The notes beneath the pieces were generated by a model that had not been told where the DNA came from, did no database searches, and worked only from the letters and a program-made list of their open reading frames with translations. A stretch of DNA of 64,000 nucleotides from Morchella semilibera. Its lineage: Eukaryota > Ascomycota > Pezizomycetes > Pezizales > Morchellaceae. Shown piece after piece: positions 23,641 through 36,107 of this stretch (the first letter of the stretch is position 1; each line of letters opens with the position of its first letter). Where the stretch lies: positions 2,440,001 through 2,504,000 of the forward strand of contig WBVU01000004.1 in NCBI GenBank assembly GCA_009192285.1, written 5' to 3'. Made by a program: the position numbers and the translations under genes.

Positions 23641-24430
23641 CTAGTCTTCTGCCGTCTCCATTGCCTCGGCAGCCACAGTCTCCTTCTCCTTCTCCTTCCC
23701 TTTCTCTGCAGGCGCCTCTTCACCCTTCTCCTCCTCCCCCTCCCCCTCCTCCTCACCCTCACTCTCAATCTCACTCCCCAACGCACTATCTCTCGGTTCC
23801 AACTCATCCGCATCCTCCAGCATGGCCCTCGTCTTGATATGCGGCAGCGCAATATCGCACACCCTCTCCTTCGTCAGCAAGTCATCAATAAACTCATCCA
23901 TATGCGTGAGTCTCCATCCACCCATCCCGCGCACCCGCAGCTTGCGGTAGTCCGTCATCAGCGGCTCCAGCGTACGGAAAATGTCGACAGCGCTCCACGT
24001 CAGCCGGATGTAGAACGCCGCGAGCGCGCGCAGGTACTTGAACTCCTCATCCTTGAGGTACTCGAGTATGATCTCGCGCTCTGGGTGCAGCTGGAGGAGC
24101 TTGAAGGCGAGACAGAGAAAGGGGGTGGGCTTCTGGTTGGAATATTGTCCGCCGAGATAGGTCAGTTCGACGGCGCGGTCGAGAAGTGTCGCGGCTATGA
24201 GGTTCGGGTTTGGGTTAGTATTTATAAGCAGCTTCTAGGTATACGCACAATTGGGGAGGGTGGGTCCTACCGTTAAGTCCGAAGGCCTGCTCCTTCCAGT
24301 AGAGGCTCTCAAAGATGCGTTCACGGATGATCTTCTCGACGAGAAGGAGGGGGTTGACGCCGTGGACAGTGGCACCGGTGTACAGGCCTCGGCTGTCCAG
24401 CATGGACTTTGCGTCTGCTTGGTGCGCCAT
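23641..24430 (-). CDS. prp38: pre-mRNA-splicing factor Prp38
   Basis: Component of the U4/U6.U5 tri-snRNP required for spliceosome activation. Two exons, 24430-24271 and 24194-23641, give 237 residues. Exon 1 opens with AHQADAKSMLDSRG and then ATVHGVNPLLLVEKIIRERI and YWKEQAFGLN, the diagnostic Prp38 N-terminus. Exon 2 has LLDRAVELTYLGGQYSNQKP, PFLCLAFKLLQLHPEREIIL, FKYLRALAAFYIRLTW, PLMTDYRKLRVR and HMDEFIDDLLTKERVCDIAL. The C-terminus is an acidic Glu/Lys-rich tail of about 65 residues. The start is the first Met and matches the family. The intron is 76 nt with canonical GTAGGA..CATAG ends. Confidence 0.94.
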
Positions 24431-25853
24431 TATGGGATCTTGTCTACAGTTTTGGAATTGTGGGAGTGCTAGTGTATAATTGCGGAACCGTGGAAATCGC
24501 GGGCTCGCTCGCTACATATTCAGTGAGGCTCACAGGAAGCTTGTTTTGGCGGCGTCGTGCCGGGTAACCACAGGGTCAATGATTGTAGGGCTGCTACAAA
24601 TATCCTTGGAACTGGCTGGCACTTGTGTTCTTATCTTGGACTGTTAATTCTGAGGTTTAAGACGCACTTAGTCGACTCCCAGGCCGCTCATTCGGGGTTG
24701 GTTATCTATTTGGAGTGCATACCCCCCGATCCAGAAACTGGGAATGATACTCAAAAGGAAACTCCAAATATTCGGTACCCAAGTTAATATAATACATCAT
24801 CTTAATCGTTTGGGGGTGGCTTAGGAGGCCCGAGGTTATAATAAACAAATCCTATCCACAACGAGTTATTTGACCGAAGTTACATATCATAGTTACAGGC
24901 AACTATACGGTCTGTCTGGGTATATATCTAGATTCAATCCGAACCTCAAAGGGCCTGGCGTAAAAAAAACAGCGCTTAGTATTTAATGTGTCGATCATGG
25001 GCGATCACTCGATACATTAAACTCACCACCCTTAGGTGCTGCATCGTTACAATGGTGTTTACAAGAACAGCTTCAAGCCGAAATGAGGCAAACCTTTGCG
25101 CTTAGAAATGCTACCGGGGGTCCCTTGAGATTTGAGTGGTTAGTATTGCTTTGGTTAAGCCGTCTGGTAGAGCGGATACTATTTTTTCATACTAACTCCG
25201 CTATGGTATCAGTGTGCTGTCAATAACTCAATTTAACTGTATTGCCTGGTATGTAAGAGTTCATCTAGCCGGAAATATTCACAGCTAGTAATGCTTCTAA
25301 ATATTCCTATGCCTTCATGTGCTATCCGAACCTCAGTAATTAGCATAGGTTTACAGATGTAAACAAGCAGTACCACAAGAATTTATAGACCTCTAAAACA
25401 CCGCCATGAGTTACAACTGCATGATGCCGAAACCTTACGATTTGAGTATCTCAAGCTGCTTTAAAATATTCAACTTAGCAAATGTGAGATAGTTGTGGTA
25501 ATTTTTCGAAAAGAAAAAACTCGGTAGTCGAAATCCAGACTCTAGAGTGGAGCAAGTTCAAATTTTTATTAAGGTTGAGAAGGGTGAGAAGGATGAAAAA
25601 GATGAGGCAACAACACACGTCATTGGTTGCAGAACCCTTGCTTGGCTGCCGCAACCCACCCAACCCAACCCAACTCAGTTATGTTACGCCCGCGCACGTT
25701 CCATCAGCCCTACAACTCTCTCTTCATATCTTGCCAACCCCCACCACTGGGTGAACGACTCCCCTCTCGCCCTCGCCGATATCCGTAGATCTACCTAACT
25801 TAAAGAGTTTTATTCAATATTACGCCTGATCTAACACTTCTCGCGTGTCGAAG
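24431..25853. other. divergent intergenic region (PRP38 / palA)
   Basis: About 1.4 kb between two divergent gene starts. It is AT-rich and no gene is seen. A single CTTGGC (25641-25646), the reverse complement of the PacC core GCCARG, lies about 210 bp upstream of palA; one hexamer is not meaningful on its own. Confidence 0.55.
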
Positions 25854-28766
25854 ATGACTTCGTAGGTTTCCTAGGCCTCCAATCCTACCTTGCTTCCATT
25901 TAGACTAACTTTTCCAACTAGGTCAAACATACTTGATGTACCTCCCCCCCCCCCCCCTCTCCCCACAACCACCACCACCACTACCATATCACCACCTCCC
26001 AAACACCAACTCGGACCCCTCCTTACTAACTTGCGCAGATACCCTTTAGGAAGTCTGTACTTCTCAGCCTTTCCGATGCGATCAAACAGTATATATCCAC
26101 AAAATATGACCAGCACCCCGACATGTTCACTGCAGACCTCATCGCAATCGATAAGATCCGTACCGATGCCATCCATGTCCAGGAAGCACACGTTAGTGGT
26201 ATAGCTAAAATATCAAGCTACGCAGCCCACCTGCAATGGATCAGTGGGAAATTCCCCATCGATGTATGTCTTTCGGGAACTAGTTAGCTACTTGGGAATA
26301 CTGACGGGAGTGGCGGGGTGGAAGATCGGAGCAGACTTTGCATGGTACCCAGCTTTGGGGTACAACACCCACAAGCCTGGTAGGTAACCGTTTCTATGCC
26401 CTTTTTGCCGGGGTTTGGGTATGTTTCTGATCCACCGCCAGTAACGCAAAACAATCTCCAATTTGAGCGCGCAAATATCCTCTATAACCTCGCATCTTTA
26501 TACTCCCAGCTTGCTACATCCTCTCCTCGTAATACTCAGCATGGGCTTAAGGTAGCTTGTAATTACTTCAGTGCAGCGGCTGGAGTCATGTCATACTTGA
26601 AGGACTCGGTGCTGCCTGAGCTCCGCTCTACCCCACCGGAAGATATGGATGCCATCACCCTCGAGTGCGTAGAACAGGTCATGCTTGCCCAGGCGCAAGA
26701 ATGTGTCTGGCTCAAAGCCGTTGTCGACGGGCATAAGGACAGTCTAGTGTCCAAGCTTGCTGCCAAAGTATCCGACTTCTATGATGCGGCCGAAGAGCTC
26801 GCAATAAAGAGCTCAAGTATCTCCAGTGAGTGGATCCACCATATGAGCGCAAAACACCACCACTTTGCTGCGGCGGCGCAGTATAGGGCTGCGTGCGATT
26901 GTTTGGAGAAGAGTAGATACGGGGAGGAGGTCGCCCGCTTAAAGGATGCCCTAGACGCGGTTAATGAGGCTTTGAAGGAAGCACGGTATCTTAATAAAGC
27001 CATCCTAGGTGACCTCCAGGGACTTAAAGAGAAAGTCACAGATACTCTAAAGGGCGCGGAGAAAGATAATGACTTAATCTATTTGAATCCAGTCCCACCG
27101 GCGAGCGCACTGACAAAGATTCAGCGCGCATCAATGGTGAGTAGCAAGATTCCAAAAGAGATCTCGGAATCCCAGAAATTACTCATAGAGGGAGGCCCAT
27201 ATGGCGCCCCACTTTTTGCGAAGCTCGTGCCCTTTGCAGTCCATATTGCGGCCAGCATCTATGCAGAGCGTCGTGATAGACTAGTAAATACAACTTTAAT
27301 CGAGGAGCTATCTTCCCTAACTACAAAGCTTCACGAGCTGCTTCAATCTCTCGGCCTCCCTGGTTCCCTCCAGGCGCTTGAAAAGCCTCTCGGTCTGCCT
27401 CCGGGTATCATTGCTCATGCGGAGGAGATGCACCAACAAGGGGGTATTGGGGCGTTATTAAGAAGTATGGATGACATCGCAAAGTTGAAGGCGACCGATC
27501 ATGCTATATATCAGGAAGCAGTAGAGACGTTGGAGGCCGAGGCAAAAGAGGATGATAAGCTACGAGCGAAGCACGGGACCGAGCGATGGACTAGAGCTCC
27601 AAGTAGGACTGCAGGCGCAGGACTGTGGGCGCATGTGGACGAGTATAAGGGTATATTGAAGAGCGCGGAGAACAGTGACCGAGTGGTCAAGAACAAGATG
27701 GATGAAAATGAGATGTTGTTGAGGTTATTAGGAGGAGGAGATAGTGTGAGTTTCTCTTGATGGTCCCCTATTAGAGTTATATACTAACTCAAATATCATA
27801 AATAGCGGGCCCTCCAAGACTTTGTACCAAACTCCGCAAGAGTTACACTTACGCCGAAGATGGATCGTGAGGTCGGAAAGTTACGGCAATGTCTTAACGA
27901 AGTATTTAGATTAGAGGCTAGAAGACGTCGAAAAATTGAGAGTCTTCGTGAAAAGGCCAAAGCTGATGACATTAGTAGGTCACTCGATTTTTCTTATCTA
28001 CCTCTGAGTCTCAATTAACCCTCCCTAGCATCTGCAATTCTCAGCGAAGCTTCATCCCTCGAACGCGCTAATCCGCTTTCTAAAATCGAACCTGTACACT
28101 TTGAGCCCCTCTTTGAATCACGCCTATCCTCCCACTACTCAGCAGAGCGCTCCCTCCTTGCTGAAGAGTCCGAAGCCCAACAAGACCTTGCAGAGCAACT
28201 ACGTGAGGCAAATGCCTCGTTTCTAGCTTGTCGTAAAGGGGAGAACGTAAACAGAGCACGAGAAAAGGCGCTACAAGACCTCGAAAACGCCTACCTAAAA
28301 TACCGCGAAATCATGGGCAACCTTGATGTCGGCCGTAAATTCTACAACGACCTCAACAAACTACTCGGAAGATGGAGAGACGAATGTAAACAGTTTATGT
28401 ACGAGAGAAGAATGGAAGCAGGACAGTTTGAGGAGTGGGTGCACCCTAATTCACTGCCTTTGGAACGAGTGAGAACTGATGATTCCTAGTGATATAACGA
28501 ACGCAATGCAAGCTATACGCCTCTCGCAAACACCTATACTACAGCCGCAGCAGCCAAAACAGAACCCACATCCACAGCAAAAGGTTCCGCCGGTTATGAT
28601 ACCACAGTTGCAGAATAGGCCAGTGGCGCCAGGTACACCATTGCCTGCGCCGGTTCCGAGACCGGCAGTTGGGTTACCGTCCCCAGGACTGTGGAAAGGG
28701 GATGCTACCACAGCAATCAGATTTTCTAGCGATAATGGTGGCGATAAAAAAAAAGTAAGAAAATAG
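25854..28766 (+). CDS. palA: pH-response regulator PalA/Rim20 (Bro1-domain scaffold)
   Basis: ESCRT-associated scaffold of the ambient-pH (Pal/Rim) pathway; it binds YPxL motifs of PacC/Rim101 and Vps32. Eight exons in phase: 25854-25861, 25922-25937, 26039-26263, 26325-26379, 26442-27745, 27806-27974, 28029-28434 and 28490-28766, giving 819 residues. The first two exons are only 8 and 16 nt, yet together with exon 3 they recreate MTSSNILD-IPFRKS and then LSLSDAIKQYISTKYDQHPD, the PalA N-terminus. The Bro1 domain (about residues 1-380) includes ISSEWIHHMSAKHHHFAAAA and YRAACDCLEKSRYGEEVARL. A coiled V domain follows, and the last exon is a Pro/Gln-rich tail (about 730-819). The last intron is 55 nt with donor GTGGGT and restores EDDITNAMQAI. 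A GTAAGA near the stop leaves the extreme C-terminus slightly uncertain. Confidence 0.9.
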
Positions 28767-31700
28767 TTATATACATTGATTCCATCGGGTGCGTGCTGGG
28801 GAATAAACTACATGTATCAGATTATGCAATATTCTAAATAGTGAGGGGCGTGGCCGTTATCATCCGGATCCCCCCAGCCGCGAATCTCTCTCGTATATAA
28901 ATGTTATGTGATCTTGTGTTTTTTTTTCTTTTCTGTAAAAAAAAAAAGGAGCCAAACCTCGTAGATTTGCTTGGTTCACCCGCGTAGGCCACACTAACGC
29001 ATGAAAGAGATTTCGTCATCCGGGTAATAGTATTGAAGAGTAAGGCGATGATCAGTCGAGTGATACCACATGATTAATATTTTAAATAACAAATATGTTA
29101 AAAAAGAAAAGAAAACAGACTCGCCGATTCATTCTTTGGTCATGATCAGATATATGGAGCTCTCCTATAATCTCCTAATGTTTTCTTTCACTGGTGACTG
29201 GCCCTGGTAAATAGGACACCTGCAATAACCACAGAAGGAATTGAACGCAACCTGGCCTGTATGTACATTACAATTGTACGAACGGAAGACACTCGTATGA
29301 ACATAGAGACGGTGAATTATCCTCGTCTGTAATTCCGGCGTTTATTAGAGCCGATGTTCTCTAGATGCACCATATCAGCAGTGGACAAATGGTGAATTAC
29401 CCCAACCTTGGTATTGTCCATGAGGCCAATCGAGGAAGAATTATCTCATAGAGTATTGCTTGTAGGTAATTCGACTTCTCCTCGATGCAGATGGCACGCA
29501 CAGTAGATCGGAGAATTATTTGGGCTAACGGTCCAAGGCCTCAGATCTAGAAGGTTTCTCGGGGCCGCCAAAAGTACAGCATTAGGCGTTACGAGTGTGG
29601 CCTGGCTACGGCCAACTTAGGTACCACGGTTGTTGGGCTGGTGCTTGAGAGAGTAATATCCCCCCCCCCCCAAAGCATGCAGATCCGAAATATCCTATAA
29701 TCTATGGGACCTAAAACAGCATAACAATTAGTCTACGAGAATAAAGCTATTCGACACAAACAGTGTTCTTCGCCCCAAGGCACGTGCACCTCGGTGTAAG
29801 CCCTACTGCTAAAGATGAGATAGAGGTTTGAAGCCATTTTGCCGTCTCTCCTTGAGTGGCATCTTAATTAACAGCAGTCTAGTCTGTACTAAGTGAACAG
29901 GCTGATGTACATACGTAACTAACCGGGGCCCTAGATGTAGATAACCAAGATCCAAGATATAGGCGAATCTAGTACGTTGTCAGAGCTCTCGTGGCTTGCC
30001 CGATACCCTCGATCTCGCTGGACGTTAATGGTTAGAACTGACCGATATAAATATTCGTACCACACAAAATAGTGCTAACGCCAAGAACCAAAAGGTTGTC
30101 TCGAAGTACACGACATTGTACCGTGTAAACAGATGCAGTATAGACAAATAATAAGACTAGATGAAACATCTAATAGACGTCGACTTCTAGAGTTTCGGTG
30201 TCACCTCCATCGGATAGATGATCGATGGAGTCACAATTCCGATTCAAGATCTACCAATCATCAGTTACAGCACAAATTCTTGAGATTACATGAATTCAAG
30301 AATCGGGAATCGGGCTCACCCTGCATAGTCATCATATGAGGGTTAGGTAGTGGTCTCCTTTATTAGTAACCGGTGAGTTGTTAAGGAAGCTTCTTGCGAT
30401 CATATATGATATGCACAATTAACATCTTGGCCATATGAAATCCCCTGATCACGATCAGGCCCTAAGCCTATGGTAATGCTCCAGAAAGCTGCTACTTACG
30501 AAGTTGGGATAATATTAAATTATCAGAGTTTCCATAACCCCTAGAAGATTTGAAGGTCCAATAAATCATGCGATATCACAAACTACATGTATACAACATT
30601 CTGCACCTATTGGGTTCAGTTTGATACATGCAATCACATCTCCATATTGAGTCAGCTACTCAGTACTAGTCTATACTTCCCTAGCCCCGGCCACCGCCAC
30701 AATAAAAAGTTCTGCAAGATACTACATGTACTTCTTGTAAGTTGTAGGTACATGCATTCGCGTATATATATATAGATACATGTACATCATACTACATGTA
30801 GTATGTACGTATGTACGCGTAACGTTTTCAGTTACATAAAAACGGGGGGGAATACTTATTGCATCAAGTACGTTTTCGTAAAGGTACGCAAGCCTAGTCA
30901 AATTTGGAAGAGTATTACAACTACGAACGCGTCTCGGATACTGAATAGTTAGTTTTTCTGGAAACACCGGTGGTATATTGCGGCCTTCTGGTAGTTTTTG
31001 AGGCTTTCGGCCACCTGCCGTTAAGATTCGTTGGGCTTGCGTACCTGACAGGTCTCATAATGATAGCGAATTGATGATATTTGCGGGGAACAGGGGATAA
31101 ATGCGTCTCTGGTACGCTCAGTAAACGAACCCTTCGGTCCCCGGTACGAACAAGACGGATGATCTGCAATATAAATTATTTTCTTCTTTTAAGCTACGTT
31201 TACAGGGACCCCCACTTTGGAAATTTATGATCTACAAAGTCTTATGAATCGAGCCTTTCCTGGGCTCGAGCACATGATTATCACGAGTGATTGATTGTGA
31301 TTTGCTAACTGCAAGATGGGTACTTAGCTGAAATCAAAAAGAAAGCATGAAACATCATATACCTACGTGGATTCCCCTCAAAGTTTGGGGCTTACATTAT
31401 TATTAACTAGCCCAACGTGATGCCTATATTGTAATAAATACCAGCTCAAGCACCCTGGAAACATCACTGAGTATCGAAATTTCCCCATCATGTTTGAGGC
31501 CCCCCAAGGAGGTTCCAATATTGGCTAGAGAGGATTTTGATCTCAGTAGGTTATGCACCCGGTACATACTATCCCACGAAGTAGTAGTACGTCTACATGC
31601 TGTACTGTGCGCGTGGGGTTCATTCCACCCTCTGCCTCGTGGGGTCTATTTACTGACTCTAACTTTTTTTCCTTCTTCTCCCGCCCGAGTCGGCTGCCGC

Positions 31701-34191
31701 TGCTAGCCTCCTGACCATACTCTGGAACACGAAAAAGAAAAAAAATTGTAGATCCATATATGCCGCCTACCGAGTGGGATGAATGATTGCCGCCCGTTGC
31801 AATGCCGTTGAAACGAATCAAAAAATATACGAGACGTAAAAAGTACCAAAACCAACCAGAAAAGAAAAGAAGATATACATCCCGCATTTCAGACTTCACT
31901 GTCCAGGATCAGCAGCCGCCGCGTTGGATGGCTTTTTCTTTCTTTTTTTCCTGCTCGCTTGGGTTCCCAGCTTTGGAGTACCGAAGTACTCTAGAATGGA
32001 ATGTGCGGATAAATTGTAGTAATTGGCACATATGCAGGTCGAGGATGCGCGTTGCGTTGCAGTCGGTAAGTGTGCAGGTATGCACTTCAGGCATAGTCTC
32101 GCGTACCTAAAGGGTGAGTTTCAACACTAACTTCCGAGTCCAAAACTATCCAAAACTATCCGGTACATACATGTACGTACCTACATACCTTGGACTATCA
32201 ATAATTGCTTCCATTGACCCGACCAATTGTCTTAAACAACAAGAGTTCCCACTCAATTCTAGCTCTGGCCGGCTATCCCGCCTCAATACCTGGAACGGGC
32301 ATCAATTCGGCTTTTCTTTAGGGATAAACCACCGATCCAATTGATAACGCAACAACGGCCATGCCCTCCGAGGCTAACTAGTTGTTTTGGACTTCTTCAA
32401 TCATTCGAAATTGGGCTCCTGTATGTATTATCCGGCTCCTCCTCCAGATATGAAAAGCTGATAACGGTCTCATCCTAATATTTGTCCGCACGTGTTTCTA
32501 TCACACAGCGGAGGTAGGTACATATGAAATCAGAGCTAGATTATTAAAGTGGGAAGGGCGGTAAAAACAAAGGCAAATTCAAATCCTGGAGGACGGTTGA
32601 CTCGCTATAAATCTCTTAATGAAGGCAATAAAGTAGAAAATGGGGCCGTGTGAAATTCTAGGAATCGTGCCTACCAAAGTGTGAATTAAGCTGATGTCCT
32701 GCAGTACAGTCATAGCAGTTGTCTCGCCGAAAAAAGGTAAGTACCTAGTATAGAGGAAGCAAAAACGAAACGAAACGGGATGAGAAATGGAAGACGCGGC
32801 CAAAGAAAGAAAGAAAGAGGGGAAGTGCAAAAATTTTCATAGGAGAAACAAAGGTTTACAATTAATCTACCAGCATACTTACTTATCATGAAAATACTGA
32901 AAACATTTTACGGTATAGCCAATCAAACATCTCCCTTGAACTAATTGATATTAACCAACTTTCTATGGATGTTTTCTAGGCGTTTTTGCGACATTTTATG
33001 TATTTATTCAGGGAGACGCGATCGATCGATCGATCGGAAAACCGATATTAATAACGACACCTACGTGCGGGATTAAACCTGTATGCGCCATCAATCAACG
33101 AGTTACTTTATTTCAGAATTCCCTGGGTAAGTTAAAGCGCCCTTGTAAAAAACTGTTATGGGTACTACTGTCGCTGCTTTTTCACAGTCTAGCACTCGCC
33201 TGATGTCTTTTTTTTTTTTTTAAAAAAAAAAAATTTCTTCCTATTTCCCCGAGTTATATGCGGGGATGAAGAGAAGAGAAGGGGGTGGGGGGCATGCCTT
33301 CTCCACCCATCCACACACCTTTGTACTGTGATCATCCAAAGGGACTTTTTCTTTCCCATGTTCCTTTCTTAACGGCATTTCGGAAATACTCAACCCCAGG
33401 AACCCACCGAGTGACAACAGGTGATTTTCATCACAAAGCAAGTACTAGGGAATATGGAGGAGGTCTAGTATGTACATACATGCTACCGATATTCGATTAG
33501 CGATCCCATGGCGGAAAAGATCCCGTATTCCCCTAAAAACCTATAGGGAAGGGCTGTGAGCATTGACCGGTCCCTGGCATTTTCTTTCGTTCTCGCTCAG
33601 CCCTCAAGTACCTGAGCGGATGTGACCCTCTTGCCCTTTTAGAAACCTAGAACTGCATGAGAAAAGCTCAATCTATCGGTCACCTTCGCAATATCGCTGA
33701 CACCTATAACGAAATACGATAAGATGATCACTTTTGAGGAATCAGATGAATCTCTAGCACGTGTGCAAGGCATCTATGCTGTACGCCGCCGAGTAGGGTT
33801 TTCAGTTGAAAGATCTGATAGCCGAGGACTCCAAACTGTTCCCTCCTGAAAAAAACGTGTTTTTAACCTAACAACAACAACAGGGATGCACTCATGCTGG
33901 GCGGTTATTCGGTTTTATGATTATCGTTACACTACAACATGTAGGTCACAACTCGGAACGTGGCTTTTCTCACGATAGTACATACATGTAGATACAATGC
34001 GTATCTATTTTTTCTTAGGTACTGTATCCAAATCTTCACCTGGCTATATACTTTCTATGATAAGAATTCCCATCGAGATGAGTTTGGTAACTATCATAAT
34101 CCCCGAATTCTACCAATAACTTCTATCGTGATATCGACCGATATGATATCTATTTCATGCTACATGCTCCAACTACATACATATTATGTAG
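28767..34191. other. 5.4-kb gene-free, AT-rich region
   Basis: Lies between the convergent palA and CARNMT genes. No ORF above 120 codons has plausible coding character, and no transposon protein was recognised in six frames. It holds seven TACATGTA copies (28809, 30584, 30723, 30777, 30793, 32168, 33983), a T14A12 palindrome (33208-33233) and a GATC tandem (about 33019-33036). It may be an aged repeat region, but I cannot show homology. Confidence 0.6.
33208..33233. repeat. perfect T14-A12 homopolymer palindrome
   Basis: Fourteen T followed directly by twelve A. This is self-complementary over 24 bp and sits in the middle of gene-free DNA. Such tracts exclude nucleosomes and can extrude as hairpins, and they may also be inaccurate in assembly. 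Confidence 0.8.
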
Positions 34192-35930
34192 CTACTTCTT
34201 CACCGCCACCCAAAACTGCGCCGAATAGGCATTGCGACTAAGGCTGTCTTGATCCCAACTGTACCCCGCAAACGCACCCCTCACCTTACCCCTCCAAGCC
34301 TCCACATCTGCAAAGGAATCCGTCCCCCACCTCTCTTCTGTCGGTACTAATTCAAACCCTATGTTCTCCGCAATTGCCAAGACTTCATCAAGTGACGGCT
34401 CTAACCACGGGCTCGTCCCGTATAGGAGCGGTCCGAGGTTGATCCACACTCCTCCGGGTTTCAAAGCAGCGTGTATCTTGTCGAGGTAATCAACAATGTT
34501 ACGCGCTGTATCGATGAAAAACAGTGTCACGACAACGTCATAACTACTGGCCTCCGCATAGAATGCAGTTGTGAAATCACCGTCGATCAGGCAGAGTTTC
34601 TCGAGGGCTAAAGTCGATAGCTCTGTGTCCGGGAATGAGATACCGCGAAGCAGCGAGGCAGTTGTACGCTGGTGTGACCACCAGTTAATGAATGGGTATA
34701 GTTTGAATGTCTCCTTTTGTGCTGTGTTGGGGAGAGAAAGGATCCAAAGATGCGCTAGGTTTTGATAGAAGCTGTATTCATTCGCAACAGTTTGGAACCC
34801 TATAGCAGCGATCTCATACGATAACCTCCCCAACCCCGCGCCAGGAACAAGGACTTTCTTCTCTCCTCGTCCCACAGAGTCAGGATATAGTGATTCCAGG
34901 GTAGTGAGAATTTGCGGGAAGGTCGCATCTCTCTCATGGTTTCCCGCGGCGGACCAGTCGCGGATAAAGTGCTTCAAGGACTGTATCACTGAGCTATGGT
35001 CCGCCACAGACTTTGTGTCGTTCTTGTGCGCAGATCTGAAGGACAAGAGCTCGGTAAGTGTCAGATCGTAGTATGAAAGCCCATGATCGACGATTTTTTG
35101 CACCAGGATATCATTCTCGCGAATGAGAGCGGATGTCCTTTCTAGCTTTTCACCGTAGAGAACTGTAGACATAAGCTGATGAGATCAACGATACGTATAT
35201 TAGCCCCAGGAACACGAGTGAAAACGATAAAATGAGAATTATTAGAAACAATCTTTCCACAATCTCGGTTTCTCCCTAGTACGTCATGTCCGAGTTGCGC
35301 CGGGTTAATTGATGCAGATTTCAGAGACAGAAGCAGCCATGATCTACGCCAGATAAATCTGACAGGCGAGAAGTGTGGTTAAACAAACACGATGGACTCC
35401 AAACAATATGGTGACGCCATGATAATGAAAACGAGAAGGAAAAAAAAAAAAAAAAAGCTACAACAAACCTCCTTCTGCCTAACAGTCAACTTGTTCCACC
35501 CATCTCTCTTCCTTCTAACGGCTTCTTCCATCTTCTCTTTGTACTCTAAGTACCCTACAAGTGCGCTTAATACCTTTCGCCTAGGGTGGCTTGTATCGCG
35601 CTCCCAGCCCTTGGTCTTTCTCAATTGCCTCAATATCCGCTCTCGAGCCCCCCGCCGGCTCGACCCGTCCGGAAACTTGATTATCTGTAATTTGTGGGCT
35701 GAAGCCATATTGAGTGATTCGGACTGATAGCTAGCGCTCCTGTCATGATATGGGTCTGAGGAAGCTCGCTGATCTGAGGTCTTTTGTAGCCACGAGAGCA
35801 CAACTGGGTACTGTACAGCCGCAAGAATGACAAAGATAGTTAGGAGAAGTATTACGTTGGTCCGATTACCTTGACCACTTGTGCTGTGAGCCATGGCCTG
35901 GTATAACTCCGAGAACAAATGGTTGAACAT
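34192..35930 (-). CDS. N2227/CARNMT1-family methyltransferase with N-terminal membrane segment
   Basis: SAM-dependent methyltransferase of the N2227 (UPF0586) family, related to carnosine N-methyltransferase. The exon 34192-35175 holds the catalytic domain: the SAM loop VLVPGAGLGRLSYEIA, ANEYSFYQNLAHLWIL, INWWSHQRTTASLLRGISFP, DVVVTLFFIDTARNIVDYL and LKPGGVWINLGPLLYG. An upstream exon, 35930-35469, completes the usual N2227 N-terminus (VLSALVGYLEYKEKMEEA) and joins in phase to LMSTVLYGEKLERTSAL. The model has 481 residues, or 469 if translation starts at the second Met (35894). Unlike most members, the first 45 residues contain a strong hydrophobic stretch (VILLLTIFVILAAVQYPVVL), suggesting a membrane anchor. 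The intron (293 nt) is long for this window and has a GTTTGT donor, so this junction is inferred. In fungi the substrate is unknown. Confidence 0.83.
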
Positions 35931-36107
35931 CTATTGGGACGTTGATGTGTTCAGTTCAGTTACTACAGTAGCTAAGTGCCATGTCGTACCCACAAAGGTG
36001 TTTTGCCAAGACCTAGGCCGACCTCACCCTTGGAAATGGTAATACCCGCACTCGAGTAGATCATTTACACATGCAATACTACGATCTCCACTAAATTAAC
36101 TACAAAT
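35931..36107. other. short spacer between CARNMT start and DHX35 end
   Basis: A spacer of 177 bp, so the CARNMT promoter must be short or overlap the helicase 3' end. Confidence 0.5.

Noticed and set aside
25140-25215. tRNA-like string with TGGTAGAGCGG
   Set aside because: The D-arm resemblance is partial and no acceptor or T-arm pairing or B box could be found.
25641-25646. PacC-core hexamer upstream of palA
   Set aside because: One GCCARG match per strand is expected often by chance; without clustering or data it is not a regulatory call.
28767-34191. search for transposon or viral-like proteins in the gene-free interval
   Set aside because: No reverse transcriptase, integrase, transposase or capsid motif was recognised in any frame, and no long terminal repeats were seen.
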